From contig CM070634.1 in assembly GCA_036346255.1 (NCBI GenBank), positions 69,582,476-69,646,475 of the forward strand: a stretch of 64,000 nt of DNA. Direction: 5' to 3'. Under the pieces are notes generated by a model, which made no database searches, had not been told where the DNA came from, and was given only the letters and a program-made list of their open reading frames with translations. The first letter of the stretch is position 1. Every line of letters starts with the position of its first letter. Below are positions 36,118 through 48,500 of this stretch, in pieces. A program made the translations under genes and the position numbers. Source of the DNA: Ampelocalamus luodianensis (taxonomy: Eukaryota > Streptophyta > Magnoliopsida > Poales > Poaceae).

Positions 36118-36139
36118 CCGTCCGATTGCGATCGGACGG
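36118..36139. repeat. Second U3 palindrome in LTR E
   Basis: CCGTCCGAT, TGCG, ATCGGACGG. It lies 55 bp from the previous copy. Confidence 0.85.
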
Positions 36140-37859
36140 TGCGAGGAGGGGAGGGGTGCGACGCGCACGGGAGTGGGCCGGGGAAGCGGGCCGAGGAGGG
36201 AAAAAGAAACGGGCCGAAGGAAGGAATTCGGCCCAAAGGCTTGGGAGGGATTTAAATTGATTTCCGATTAAAGAAATCCTGAAAAACAAAAAGACTTTTT
36301 AGAAAATAGCTACAGCTGTCCAAAAATTCTAGGAAAATTCACAGAAGATCCTTGAATTATATGGAACTTAATAAAAATACTTTTAGCTATACTTTAGTTT
36401 TTAATTTTGCAACCAAAATACATTTTGGCTTCAAACAGAAAGAGAAAAGCCAAATTAAAATCCAAAAAATGCAATAAAAGCTCAAAATCCAAATAAAATC
36501 CAAGAAGCTCCAATAAACTACCTTTTTACTTTAATTGAAGTTGGATTATTTCAATTTAAAGGGTTTTTTATTTTCTAAATTTCAAATTTAAGCTTTTGCA
36601 ACTTAAACCAAATGCTCGCTTCTAAAACTTTTTTTTGAAAATTCAAAAACTTGCAAATTAGCGATGTTACATAGACCAAACAACTATATAAAACAAACAC
36701 TAACTCGCAAAAGCGTCTAATCCGATCCCAACACCAAATCCTACCCGTCAATCTGTCTCCTCGGTGGACAGTTTTTACACAAAAATCCATATCTATTGGC
36801 ACAAGAGTCCAAATGAGGTGTTCTCGGACTTTATGTAAAGGTAATTAAATTCCCCAACTAAACCTAGTTGAGGGGACCTTCTAAATCGGCCATCTAATAC
36901 CCCTACCAAGCCAAATTAAAAGACATCAGTATTCACGTTGGGTTCTCTGGACAGTACACTAAAACCACCATAACTTTTGCTACGAAAGTCCAAATCTTGC
37001 GTTCTTTATCTCTATTAAAAGGTATGGAAATTACCTACATTTTTTGTTATATCGAGATCCTCTGATTTTATCTTTAACTAATGGCTTAACCCAGTTTCCT
37101 AGAGACTGTCCAAATGCTGACAGATCAGCAGGACAATGACACTAAAAAAATCATATCTTTTGATCCATACGTCAGAATCCGGTGAACTCGGCGGACATAG
37201 AAATCTAAGAACATAACCCAACTATCTCTAAGAGGTTGGCTCCCCAGATTTTGCCTCTAACAACATGAAAACCACCGTCCAATCTACTGGACAGAACACG
37301 ATCTATCAATTGACGAAACTCGATCTACCAAACGAAATCAATTGCAGCTAATACGCCTCAACCAGCGAAGAACACATGATGTTACCCTTGTAGAATTGCA
37401 GCAAGATGATGAACTCTCCCCGCGAAAATGAACTCCTCTCCTTTCTTCACTTGATCGGCAGCAGAGAGCACCGACGGCGAGGAAGGAAGACACCAATGGA
37501 GGGGGCAACACCAATGGAGGATGGGGCTGCTTGGGGAGGGGAGGGGAGGAGTGGAAGTGCAGGGAGGAGGTGAAGGGGGTGGCGGCTAGGAGGTGGGAGG
37601 AGTGGGGCGGCTAGGAGGGGAGGGAATAGAGGGGGGCGGCTAGGGTTTGGGGGAGGGTGGCGGCTCCCCCTCCGCCTATGGCGGCCAACCCACATGGGCC
37701 AAGGCCCAGGGCCCGAGTTGCCAACTAAACACGAAAAAAACCCTCTCATTTCATGATTTGATGTTTTTCTAAAACAAACACTCTCCCGATTAATTAAGTT
37801 TCTCATACTTTTGGGGTATTACAATTCTCTTCCGAATTAATTTGGAGTATTACACCAAG

Positions 37860-38269
37860 ATGGCAAGTCATTGGTGAACAGAGGTGACGGTGGCAAGCTC
37901 CTCGGTGACAGGTCTTCTCAATGGAAGTAAACTGAAACAAAGCACATGCACAGCTCTAGGGGGCATATAGGTGGGGAAATTGACCTTGGTAGGGTCGAGG
38001 ACTGAATAGAGAAGATTTGGCATCGATGGCGATGGTTGTGATAGAGAGGTCCATGGTGGCAGCTCGGCGTGGACGACAATAGCTGAAATTGACCACACGA
38101 GCGGGCTCAGTGAGGTGAAGCGATACTCAAACTGGACACAGAGTGGCGATGGACTCACCAGGCTTGGAGATCTCCCGTTGCTACCATAGCACCAGATATG
38201 GAGAAGAAGACTTTGTTAAGGAGCTACACTGCACTAGATGATCAGTAAGCGAGCAAAATGGCGCACTGT
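37860..38269 (-). mobile_element. CACTA 5' non-coding part, segment 2
   Basis: This continues the CACTA leader from 27077 across solo LTR F. A 96-codon minus-strand ORF (38158-37868) shows no recognisable domain. I treat the stretch as untranslated leader. Confidence 0.5.
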
Positions 38270-38538
38270 CTTAATTATCACTGATGGTTTTAAGAAAAAA
38301 ACCGTCCATGATATGTAGTAATATCATAGACGGTTATTTTTAAGAACTGTCTGTAATGCTTCACAGATAGTTTTCAACATGAACCGTCTATGATATTACC
38401 TCATCACATACATTTTTTAGCGTAGCCAGTAACATAGATGGTCTCTAAATCAAAACTATCTTTGATTGCATGTAATACACACGGTTTTGGTCAACCATCA
38501 GTGATGAGACATCCAGTAATAGCCTTTTTGTAGTAGTG
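38270..38538 (-). mobile_element. CACTA 5' terminus with subterminal repeats
   Basis: On the minus strand the element starts CACTACTACAAAAAGG at 38538, the diagnostic CACTA end. Inward there are at least six variants of ATCATAGACGGTT in both orientations, as expected for transposase-binding subterminal repeats. The next bases outward (38539-38541, TGA) would be the 3-bp target duplication. The insertion point is inside a copia gag. Confidence 0.85.
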
Positions 38539-39068
38539 TGATTTCTCCATGCCATTCATATGAAAATTCAATATGACGGGCTCAATGCTCGCAGGGAGCG
38601 ATTGAAGAATCACCTTAGTAGCCAACTCTTGGCTAAGGGAAAAACCAAGCTTTTCCAATCTCTCAGTGTGGCCAATCATCTTGATCACATGAGGACTAAC
38701 TGGGCTACATTCTGACAACCTACAAGAAAACAATTCCTTGGAGGTATTGTACCTCTCTACCCTTGCTCCGTCCTGAAACATGCCTTTCAGACCCACAATC
38801 ATATTGTAAGCGTCTGTGGTCTCATATTGCTTCTGAAGCTCAGAGTTCATAGTGGCAAGCATAAGGCAGTGTACATCGACTGTGTTATTGCAATGCTTCT
38901 CATAAGCATTCTTTTCAGCACATGTAGCATCTGCATTTCCTTCTTTTCTTGTTTGAGAACAATTATCAGATTACGAAACAAGTCAATGAAGTTTGTTCCA
39001 TTTCGCTTTTCTTTCTCAAGAATAGATTGCAAGTTAAAGGTAGGTGTGGAGGAAGTATTAGGTGCCAT
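38539..39068 (-). pseudogene. gag: Ty1/copia gag, N-terminal part, truncated
   Basis: It starts MAPNTSSTPTFNLQSILEKE at 39068 and changes frame around 38860. It continues with MLATMNSELQKQYE, DAYNMIVGLKGMF, ELFSCRLSE, PVSPHVIKMIGH and LGFSLSQELATKVILQSLP, typical of the copia-type gag (UBN2) domain. The frame stops at the CACTA terminus after HMNGMEKS. The rest, with pol, must lie left of the window. Confidence 0.9.
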
Positions 39069-40389
39069 TATCTACAATAGAAAAATATATATATGCAAAA
39101 ATTCAGCACTATGTTTATGTAAGATCTTCTATTAAATACCTTAATAAAAGATACTTCCACTATATGTTCTAAACTAAGTTTCCCTCTAACTTCATATAGT
39201 GGGTTCAAGATCCATATATCATTAAGTCCTAGTGAGCTTTGGCATCACTGCTAGAAACCTAGTGATTTACGTAAGCAACCCTTTGCCAATCATATCTCAT
39301 ATAACTCTTGTCTGTTGGGTGACATCTCTATGCCCCGGCGACCAACACTATGCCTCAAGGCCCAAAACCATGTTGATAGTCTTGTCAAGTTAAACCAATA
39401 CTATGCACGTGGGTGTCCGACACCCACCCCGTCTTATTAAGATAGTTAATGGCACCCTACTTTGGTAGACCTACCAATTAACGATTAAAATCGCGATAGG
39501 CGTAGTGATTGGAAAGATATCAAGTTTACTTAATTATTTTTAGGGATACTACTCTACCATGTTAAAATATCTAATGATAAAACATGATCAATAGCATAAC
39601 ATGAACAAAATAAATATTCACAGATAATCATATTAAATTGTGAAATAGTATAGACCTTAATATGACAATCTCCATCACCATGCTCCCTATCCACCGAGTC
39701 ATCATGCTTGAAATCATCACATTCATCTACTAAGCAATTACTTCTAAATGTTAGTAATGAATTACATATGATAATATCAAGCATCACATGTTGGCATGCT
39801 AACCATTATACAATAATATATAGCTCGATGGCTATAACAAAGCATGACACCCAGGCCATGAAAAATCCATACATGCATCACACACACACAATGGGCCATA
39901 CTATTCACATCAATCCCTACAAAAAGGTGTTATGCATAGAATCCAATTCTATCGGGTGACATGAACACATAATATTATATAACACGATAACGATTATCTA
40001 GCTCGGCGGTCCCTCACGAGTCGAGGGCAGCGCCCTTGGAAATTTTTCCAGGACATGAATCTCATTCACGTAATTGAGCCATGGAAATTCATCGGATTAA
40101 TCATATTAACCCTATTCCGAACCAATTCGATGGCGGAATTCCAACCGGTAGGAGTATCATGCAATGCGATCGTGAATAAGTAGAGTAAATCATTTGGTGC
40201 TTTCAACTCATACCTCCCGCAAACCCATCTATTATCGCCAAAAACCGATTGATCTTATCAACCAGTGCCTAGACCGTTCCATCTATATGAACAGATCTAG
40301 GTTAGTAGAATAGAACAGTAATAGATCCAATCTACCACCGCCACATATCAAGTATATCCGATCGATCTAGATCAAAAACTATGCAACAT
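39069..40389 (-). mobile_element. Copia leader between primer site and gag
   Basis: A 1.3-kb AT-rich untranslated leader with no credible ORF. A strong hairpin is at 39409-39427 (GTGGGTGTC, C, GACACCCAC). No other structure was recognised. Confidence 0.7.
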
Positions 40390-40402
40390 GGCTCTGATAC
40401 CA
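40390..40402 (-). other. Primer binding site of copia element
   Basis: GGCTCTGATACCA on the plus strand is TGGTATCAGAGCC in sense, for initiator methionine tRNA. Confidence 0.9.
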
Positions 40403-40403
40403 C

Positions 40404-41683
40404 TAAAGGGATACGGAGCTGGTAATTCAAAAATTCTACCACGTAAACCAGGAAGCCATGCAAGCAAGAGATCATAGATCGTTACCACTAGACGCGTAGT
40501 GCAGCGAAAGAAGAGTTGGAGCAGCATGATCCAACATCGAGCGCATCAATGTAGTGGTCATAGTTGATCATCCAACGTCCTCGATGCCGATCCTCTCTTC
40601 TAGCAACCAATCGCATTCCTTGTGAGGATCGTGGATCGTCCTCATTCAGCACAGCAGCAATCGCAGTAGCGCCTCTACGATATCCACACGTCTAGGGATG
40701 GACCATCGTACACAGGTGTGCTAACACCAACTCGCACGGTAGGGCCCTCGAGAAGATGGCGGCTAGGATTTCGGTGATGCAACTCATGTCATCTGTCCCA
40801 ACAGCCTCATGCATCCCCTTATAAAGATTCCATGACGGATCCTAGCTATCCGTACTCTTTTGTTCCAACCTGTTAAGTGTGTGACCCTATAGGTTCATGC
40901 GTAATCAGTTGTGACTCGGAAACTCTTTTCCGACCATGAGTTGTTAGCGGTTTCTAGCAAGACATAATAATTCCCGAATACACATAAATTATATCGGACA
41001 AACTTTAATACAATATGATCTATGACTAGGTCCTTATCACTTACGACCAGCTCATATCTCTATACGACCAGTTCATTTTTAGTCATGACCAGTCCATAAC
41101 TCCTTACGACCAGTTTACGATTAGTTAGTGATTATGTTCGACCAGTCTATGACCAGCTCGTATCTCCGTACGACCAGTTCATATCTGGTCGAACTAAATG
41201 ACTTGCTTGTGTATTCTCCCTTTACCTCACAATATCTGGTTGAATTCCAGGTGAGATATTTTGTCATCCATGGATTGTTCAATACTTTCTTAATCAAGTG
41301 ACGGATAACATCATGTGATCGACCCTTTGACCACTAGTGGCATAGCCATGCACTTTCTTTACCCGACCATATCGTGGGGCCCAGAGATATCTCTCCTGTT
41401 ATCTCTAACATGTGTTCACATTATTGATTCGATATTCCTATATCCATGACCGGTGAAACATGGTCATCAATCAATACATGTGTTGGTCAATAAGTCACTA
41501 GTGTTCCGACCAGGGATACATTTAGAATGATATCATATAAGTTAAAGAGCTTCACCAACAAGTCACATATTTGTTAATATTTATAACTGATAATTCATTC
41601 AAGGAACATAATAACATTTATTCTATATCTCATAAACATAGACGTGATACAATCATCTCTATGATTGTCTCTAGGGCATATCA
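40404..41683 (-). mobile_element. Copia 5' LTR (about 1280 bp)
   Basis: In sense it starts TGATATGCCCTAGAGACAAT at 41683 and ends next to the primer site near 40404 (the inner end is uncertain by a few bases). GACCAG/GACCAGTTCAT motifs recur at 41050-41200. It is inserted in a LINE; the expected duplication CCGAT (41684-41688) has its partner outside the window. Confidence 0.82.
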
Positions 41684-42687
41684 CCGATAGTTGGGATCCT
41701 CATATGCTTCGATAATGCACTTCAATTTGCAAGATTTAATTGTTCCCCATGAAGATCTTACTTGGATGGAAGAACCTTTCAATCAGCAAGAGATTGATGA
41801 AATAGTTAAGCAACTTCTTACATGTAAATCACCTGGACTTGATGGCTTCAATAAAGATTTTTTAAAACAATGATGGACTATCATCAAACAAGATTTCTAT
41901 GACCTTTTTCATGCTTTCTATGAGAATAAGCTTAATTTGCAAAGCATCAATTCATCTTTCATGGCTCTGGTTCCAAAGAAAGATCATCCGATTTTAGCAA
42001 ATGATTACATGCCAATTTCACTGCTTAATAGCTATTTGAAAATGCTAACAAAGCTCTTGGCCAATAGGCTCCAATTGGTCATATTGGATCTTGTTCATGC
42101 TAATCAGTATGGATTTCTAAAATCCCAAACAATTCAGGATTGTTTTGCTTGGGCTCTCGAATATTTACATCATTGTCACAAATCGTAAAGGAAAATCATA
42201 GTTCACAAATTAGACTTTGAAAAGGCATTTGATAAAAATAGAACATCAGACAGTTCTTGCTATCATGAAGAGTAAAGGATTTGGGCCAAATTGGATCAGC
42301 TGGATATAAAAAACTTTACTAGAACATCTTCAGTGCTACTCAATGGGGCGCTAGGCAAGAATTTTCATTGTAAGAGAGGTGTTCGTTAGGGGGATACGCT
42401 CTCTCTACTCTTATTTATTTTGGCTGCATATCTTTAACAAACAATTCTCAATAAGGCTATGGAACAAGGTGTCATTTCCTCTCCATTAACTTTTAGTGCT
42501 TGTCCAGATATTCTTGTGGTTCAATATGCAGATGACACTCTTGTAGTAATGCTAGCTTGTCCTAAGCAATTGTTTTGCCTCAAGGGGATTCTCAATACTT
42601 TTGCTCAATCCACTAGACTGAAGGTCAATTATCATAAATAAATGGTGCTGATCAATGTACCTGCTGATAAGTTGGAGCATCTATCTA
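41684..42687 (+). pseudogene. L1-like LINE reverse transcriptase fragment
   Basis: A decayed non-LTR retrotransposon RT, truncated on both sides: by the copia LTR on the left and LTR H on the right. In order it has EDLTWMEEPFNQQEIDEIV, CKSPGLDGFN, ALVPKKDHP, NDYMPISLLNSYLKMLTKLL, QYGFLKSQTIQDCFAW, LDFEKAFDK, GVRxGD-like and the catalytic QYADDT with YADD at 42525-42536. Stops occur after KQ, HKS and YHK, and a frameshift lies between 42235 and 42330. It is the oldest layer of the nest. Confidence 0.92.
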
Positions 42688-45436
42688 TGTGAGGACCCCG
42701 GTTTATTCGGCTTGTAATGCTTAACTATCCACTTGGTCCTAGCATTACAAATCAAATAAACCAAGCCTCGAGATATGTATACTTCCCAGAACTGCAGTAT
42801 ACACACCCCGCTACAAAATCATGCATCAACTCCATTCATTCACATAGAACCGAAGCAAGCAACAAACTAGAAGACATACATAATATGAAGTTATTACAAA
42901 AGAGGGGCCGACCGGCCAAATGTCATACAAAAACTAAGTAAACAGCGGAAGCAAAAGTGCCATAAGATGGCGATAAACAAAAGCCAATCATTGTGCCTAC
43001 AAACCCACAAGGCAACCCACCGGACCGCCAAGCTAGTCGTCCCAGAAACCACACATCTCGCAAAAGTGAGGCCCTTGGGGCTCACCTTATTCCTCTACAA
43101 CAAAAATATTAAGCAAAGCAAATGAGTACAAAAATTGTTTTTGTACTCGCAAGACTGACGTGTAGGATAACAGAACTATAAATAACTATATGCAAGCTTT
43201 ATTTAAGTGAAGGAGGCTCTGGACTTATTTTCAGCATAAAACAAGTTTTATTTGCAATAATGTAATACCTTAAAAGCAAGTTTGCAATTAATTTTTATTG
43301 TTCAAATAACAGAGAGACAATTATAACAATAGATAGATGACAACAACATCCTGGAAGTGACTAACCCAATAGTCACCACAACAATAGCATGAAGTACCCC
43401 TTCATACCACCCATGTCAAGTTTTAAGTTTTTAAAAGGTTGTAGTAAGTTATTGCGGGAAATAACCAAGCGTGTCCATAACCTAGGACGAGGCTATTCGA
43501 ATAGTTTTAACCCTGCAGGGGTGTACCAATGTACCCACACGATAGACCGCCTTTCCACCAGGCACGGTTAGCATACTTCCTTTGGTATGCATGCACGGCT
43601 AAGTCTAACAAGACGCTTTCCAATAGACGATGCTAATTAAGAGTCGCAACCCACAAGAGAAGGACACATTAGACAGCCTAACCGGTCTGCTAATGCTCCC
43701 CTCACAACACCATATTTTTAAAACACCCACCAACCAGCTCATAATTAACACCTCCCAAGGTACTTAGTCAAGAGAGGTTCCATATCCCCCTCGTGTGGTT
43801 AGCACGCAACAATTGCTTGGATCAATGGCACAAGTAACTCGGTCCTTGTTGACCTGGGCACCATTCCAGTCACACCATACAATCACACCATCCAACCATT
43901 ATGCCCAAGTCTAAACATTTTTATTTTTAGATTTTTTTATTTATTTATTTTATTTTTACAAATTACTCAAGGCATCAAGCACCAAGTGCTGGACATAATG
44001 GTAATAATAATTAGATTGTGTGATCAAGATCATCGACTAGGTCGATGATCGCCCAATACTACCGATAGCTAAGCAAGTCTAAGCAGTATTTATTCGTAAT
44101 CTACTAAGTTACAAGAGCTCATCCAACGAACTCTAATCACAGCAAATAACCTAGGCTCAGGTAGTAGAGGATAATTATTTACCTACAGATTATGCAACTA
44201 GAGGATTAACTAATCAATTTAACAACAAAATAGCAATGCATACATACAAGTTAAACAAAGTATTAGACTTTAAAAGTAATGGGATTAAATGGGAAATGAT
44301 CAAACTGCTTGCCTGATTGCTGCTGCTCAAAATGTTGCTGAGGATCACTCTCAAGGTTTACACAATCGTCGGAACCTAACAAAAAAGCAAAAAAAAACCG
44401 ATAAGAACGACGAACAACGAGAAAGATTCAAAAACCAAATTGCTCCAAATGCGCTGAAAATTTTACAGAAGCTAGAGCAAGATCCATATGAAATTTAGCA
44501 ACAAGAATCATTCGATTTGGACTAAGCATGTAAAAGCTATGGTTGAAACAATTTTGTTCGGCTGGAAGAATTCAAATTAAATTGTTTTTGGGTACTGTTC
44601 ATCGCACAATTTTCCAGAACATTTGTGAACACAACATTTTTATGGCAGATAGAGCATGGCATCCTAAGAACAGCAAAATTGGATTTACTTCATTTGGAGT
44701 TAAAACGAATTAGTTATGATTTATTGAAATAGAAATGAAGGCATAAGTTCTACTGTTGAATTCTGAAATTTACATTCATATGGATTTTCAGATTTAGAAG
44801 TTGTGGTTAGGCAATGGCTAAATAGTTGCCTAAAGACTAAACGAAGTGAAGACATCTCTAATTACTGCATTAACAATAACATTATCCTATTGACAATATT
44901 GATTAACAGCAGACTACTGATCATACCTACAACAACAGCAAGATTTTCATAACTAAAGTGCTAAACTTCCTTACAAGTTCAAATCTAAACTTTTGCTAGT
45001 TCACCTAAGTGACCTAACTGACCTTTGAATAACAAGAAGATAGTGGGTTACAAATAAGTTTCGTTTGACAAACCAAATTTCGTACCAATCCCTTCTCCGC
45101 TCATTTATCCTATTAGAGGAAAAATTCAGAGCAAGAGTGTTTGTTACTAAGCCTTCTCACTAATTCAAATTTCCATTTGTTAAATGAGGTTTTAAGTGAT
45201 TTAATATCTAGACACAGCATTAAGCACTAAACCTCCCCTATCTGGACAAACACCAACACGACATTTTTCAGAGAAAAGAAACTGCCAACATAACTTCTCC
45301 TTAATTCAATTTTCGAATTGCTAAGCACAAGTATGATTGATCTAAATAGTTCATCACCAAACTTAGCTAACTGAATCACCAAATCTCCTGACTACTTGCA
45401 TTGGAAAGCCACTAACCTATTGTTAGTTCTACACAC
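42688..45436 (-). mobile_element. LTR H, partial (TGTGAGGACCCC family)
   Basis: It begins TGTGAGGACCCCGGTTTATTCGG and is almost collinear with LTR C (45510 onward) and J. It is interrupted at 45437 by gypsy D, with the remainder expected beyond the window. It carries the hairpin module at 43470. The sense 5' end is not seen. No coding sequence. Confidence 0.88.
43470..43540 (-). other. LTR hairpin module, LTR H
   Basis: GTCC, 8 bases, GGAC; CTATTCGAATAG; CCCTGCAGGG; GTGTACCAATGTACCCACAC on the plus strand. Confidence 0.78.
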
Positions 45437-45509
45437 TGTGGGGACCCCGGAGTTATATCCGTAAGACCAAGACTAATCAAGGTCTTAGGGACATAACTCT
45501 AGATCTCCA
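45437..45509 (-). mobile_element. Gypsy D 3' LTR, first 73 bp
   Basis: It begins TGTGGGGACCCCGGAG and breaks off at CTCCA, where gypsy C is inserted. It resumes at 55085. The pieces are joined by the CTCCA duplication rather than by comparison with another copy. Confidence 0.7.
45505..45509. repeat. Target duplication of gypsy C, left
   Basis: CTCCA, repeated at 55080-55084 at the primer-site end of gypsy C. Confidence 0.68.
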
Positions 45510-48500
45510 TGTGAGGACCCCGGTTTATTCGGCTTGTACTGTTTAACCATCCACTTGGTCCTAACAGTACAAATCAAATAAACCAAGCCTCGAGATATGT
45601 ATACTTCCCAGAATTGCAGTATACACACCGTTACAAAATCATGCATCAATTCCATTCATACACATAGAGCGAAGCAAAAGCAACAAGCGAAAGACATAGA
45701 TAATATAAAAGAGTTATTACAAAAGAGAGGCCGACCGCCAATTAACACATAGGCAACTAAATTAAGCAATGAAGCAAAATGGCCATAAGATGGCGATAAA
45801 CAAAAGCCAATCGGCGTGCCTTTACCCACAAGGCAACCAACCGGACCGCCAAGCTAATCGTCTCAAAGCGCGCAGAACACGACTCACAAAAGTGAGGCCC
45901 TTGGGGCTCACCTTCTTCCTCTGCAACAATTAATATTAAGCAAGCGGATGAGTACAAAACTTGTTTTTGTACTCGCAAGACCGACGTGTGAGATAACGAA
46001 CTATAATTAACTACATGCAAGCTTTATTTAAGTGGATGAGGCTCGGACTTATTTTCACATAAAGCAAGTTTTCATTTGCAATAGGGTAATAGATTCAAAG
46101 CAAGTTTGCAATTAACTTTTATTGTTCAAATAAAAGAGAGACAATTATAACAATAGATAGATGACATCACCAACCTAGAAGTGACTAACCCATAGTCACC
46201 ACAACAATAGCATGAAGTACCCCTTCATACCACCCATGTCAAGTTTAAGTTTTTAAAAGGTTGTAGTCTAGTTCTTGTGGGAAATAACCAAGCGTGTCCA
46301 TAACCTAGGGCGAGGCTATTCGAATAGTTTTAACCTGCAGGGTGTACCAATGTACCCACACGATAGACCGCCTTTCCACCAGCCACGGTTAGCACACTTC
46401 CTTTGGTATGCAGGCATGGCTAAGTCTAACAAGACGCTTTCCAATGGGCGATGCTAATTAAGAGCCGCAACCACGGGAGAAAGACACATTAGACAGCCTA
46501 AGGCTGCTAATGCTCCCCTCCAACACCTCAACACACACACACAAGAACACACCCACCAACCAGCTCATAATTAACACCTCCCAAAGTACTTAGTCAAGAG
46601 AGGTTCCATATCCCCCTCATGTGGTTAGCACGCAACAATTGCTTGGATCAATGGCACAAGTAACTCGGTCCTTAGGGACTTAGGCACCATTCAATCACAC
46701 CCAACAGATCACCCAACATACCATTGTGCCCAAGCCAAGATATAATTTTTTTGTTTTCAATTTTTTTGATTTGCAAATTGGTAAAACACAAGGGTTGGAC
46801 ATAATGGAATAATATAAGTATTTGTGTGATCAAGACCATCGACTAAGTCGATGATCGCCCAATACTACCGATACTAGGCATGGCTAAGCAATATTTATTC
46901 GAAAATCTACTAAGTGACAAGAGCTCATCCAACGAACTCTAATCACAGCAAATAACCTAGGCTCAGGTAGTAGAGGATAATTATTTACCTACAGATTATG
47001 CAACTAGAGGATTAACTAATCAATTTAACAACAAATTAGCAATGCATACATAGAAGTTAAACAAAATATTAGACTTTAAAAATAATGGGATCAAATGGGA
47101 AATGATCAAACTGCTTGCCTGCTTGCTGTTGCTGAATTTTTTGCGGAGGGTCGTTCTCGGGGTTACCGCAAATATCGAATCCTAAGCGAAAGAGCGAAAA
47201 ACAACCAATAAGACGAGCAATCACTTAAACAAAAGAGCAAGCAAAAAAAAATTATCCAAATGCAACGAAATTTATACACAAGGTAGAATACGAATATACC
47301 TAGACATAGGAATTGGAAAAACCTAATTTGGATTTGTGGTGCAAAAGATATTCTCTAAAAACCTATTTTCGGCCATAAATAGCACTGTAGCAAAAATATT
47401 TTCTAGAAATATTTTGGAGCTGAAATTTTTAGGGTGGCTACCTACTGGTGTGGTGATAACCCATATAAAATTTCAGGTCATTTGGAGTTATATTGAAAGA
47501 GTTATGATTTGTCTAAATTGTTTAGGGTATTAAACTAAATTATGATCCTTATGACTTCTAAAAACAGTAAAATTTATGAAACCAATTTTCCTAGCAATTA
47601 CACTATCAGTGGAAGCTAATCCAATTGGATTCATACAAAAATGATCTATAGATTAAAAGTTATGCATTTTATAAGTTTGCCAAAGTTCTGAAAAACAGTA
47701 TTAAGTTCACTTATTTACTATTTTTGAAAATGTTTTTCCAGGGTTTATCATGGTCTCCAGTTATTTTTCTATTTAAGTTCAAGTTATAAGGAAGCTAACA
47801 AAATTAGAATCATCTAATTTGGAGCTAAGATGACAAAGATATGAAAATGACAAGACCCTAATGTGATACTGATTTCTGGACTTAGCACTCTCGGGACTTT
47901 CCTAACACCCGGAGACGTGGACGAGTGAGAGCCGTCGATCTCAGATCGGACGTCCCCGGTTGAACCCGAGCGACACAGGCACTGAGCGCGCAGAAGAGGG
48001 CGGCGACGTGGAGAGCTGAGGGCCGTAGATCTCTAGATCGAACGACCAGTAATGAGACACGTCGCCCCCGACCTGGAGCTCCGCCCGACAACAGAGGAGT
48101 TTCCGGCCGCGAGCTTGCTCGGCTTGTCGCCGGCGAGAATCGCCATGGCGACGCCGGCCAAGGGCCAAAACGGGATCCTAGCACTATTGCGCACCTGATG
48201 GCACCAGCGGCGAGGCCAATGGTGACCTGACGCGGCGGCGCGGCGGCGGGAGTGCTACGGCCGAAAACGAAAACGATGTCATGGCTAAGCTACGCGCAAA
48301 TGGACGGGTGCAAAAGCTATGACGGGGTCCTATGGACTTAACGCGACCAACCGGAGTCCAAACGATAGCCGGCGGCGAGCCGGAGGCTAACGGCGGCGGC
48401 GCGACCAAGCAGGAACTATGGCTACGGTGCGGCAAAAGCTAAGCGGGAAAAGCTTAAGCTCACGGGGTTCATCAAGACGATGACGGGGTTGGGGTGGACG

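Larger units (their letters stand above)
28264..36671 (-). mobile_element. Solo LTR E (about 3.27 kb without nested G)
   Basis: It begins TGTCGGGACCCCGGG and ends AGCGATGTTACA. The target duplication TAGAC is at 28259-28263 and 36672-36676. Its parts are 28264-30879 and 36015-36671 after removing LTR G and one copy of G's duplication. It has a GC-rich U3/R with a TATA-like TTTAAAAGGGAGCC (sense) near 30650, two CCGTCCGAT palindromes and the hairpin module. Long ORFs on both strands near 30100-30820 are low-complexity Ala/Pro/Arg reading of GC-rich sequence, not genes. Confidence 0.92.
27078..37854 (-). mobile_element. Solo LTR F (2364 bp without nested E)
   Basis: The LTR runs from TGTAACACCCCAG to GGAGTATTACA. 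It is flanked by the duplication CCAAG (27073-27077 and 37855-37859) and contains no gag or pol. Its two parts are 27078-28263 and 36677-37854. The minus orientation is inferred from the position of its hairpin cluster, which matches that of the module in other LTRs. A solo LTR with a duplication is the product of LTR-LTR recombination. Confidence 0.88.

Noticed and set aside
40390..40402. Methionine tRNA-like sequence as a tRNA gene
   Set aside because: Only the 3' end of the tRNA is matched, next to an LTR; it is a primer binding site.
46527..46545. Short CA-repeat tract in LTR C
   Set aside because: It is an ordinary microsatellite with no sign of function.
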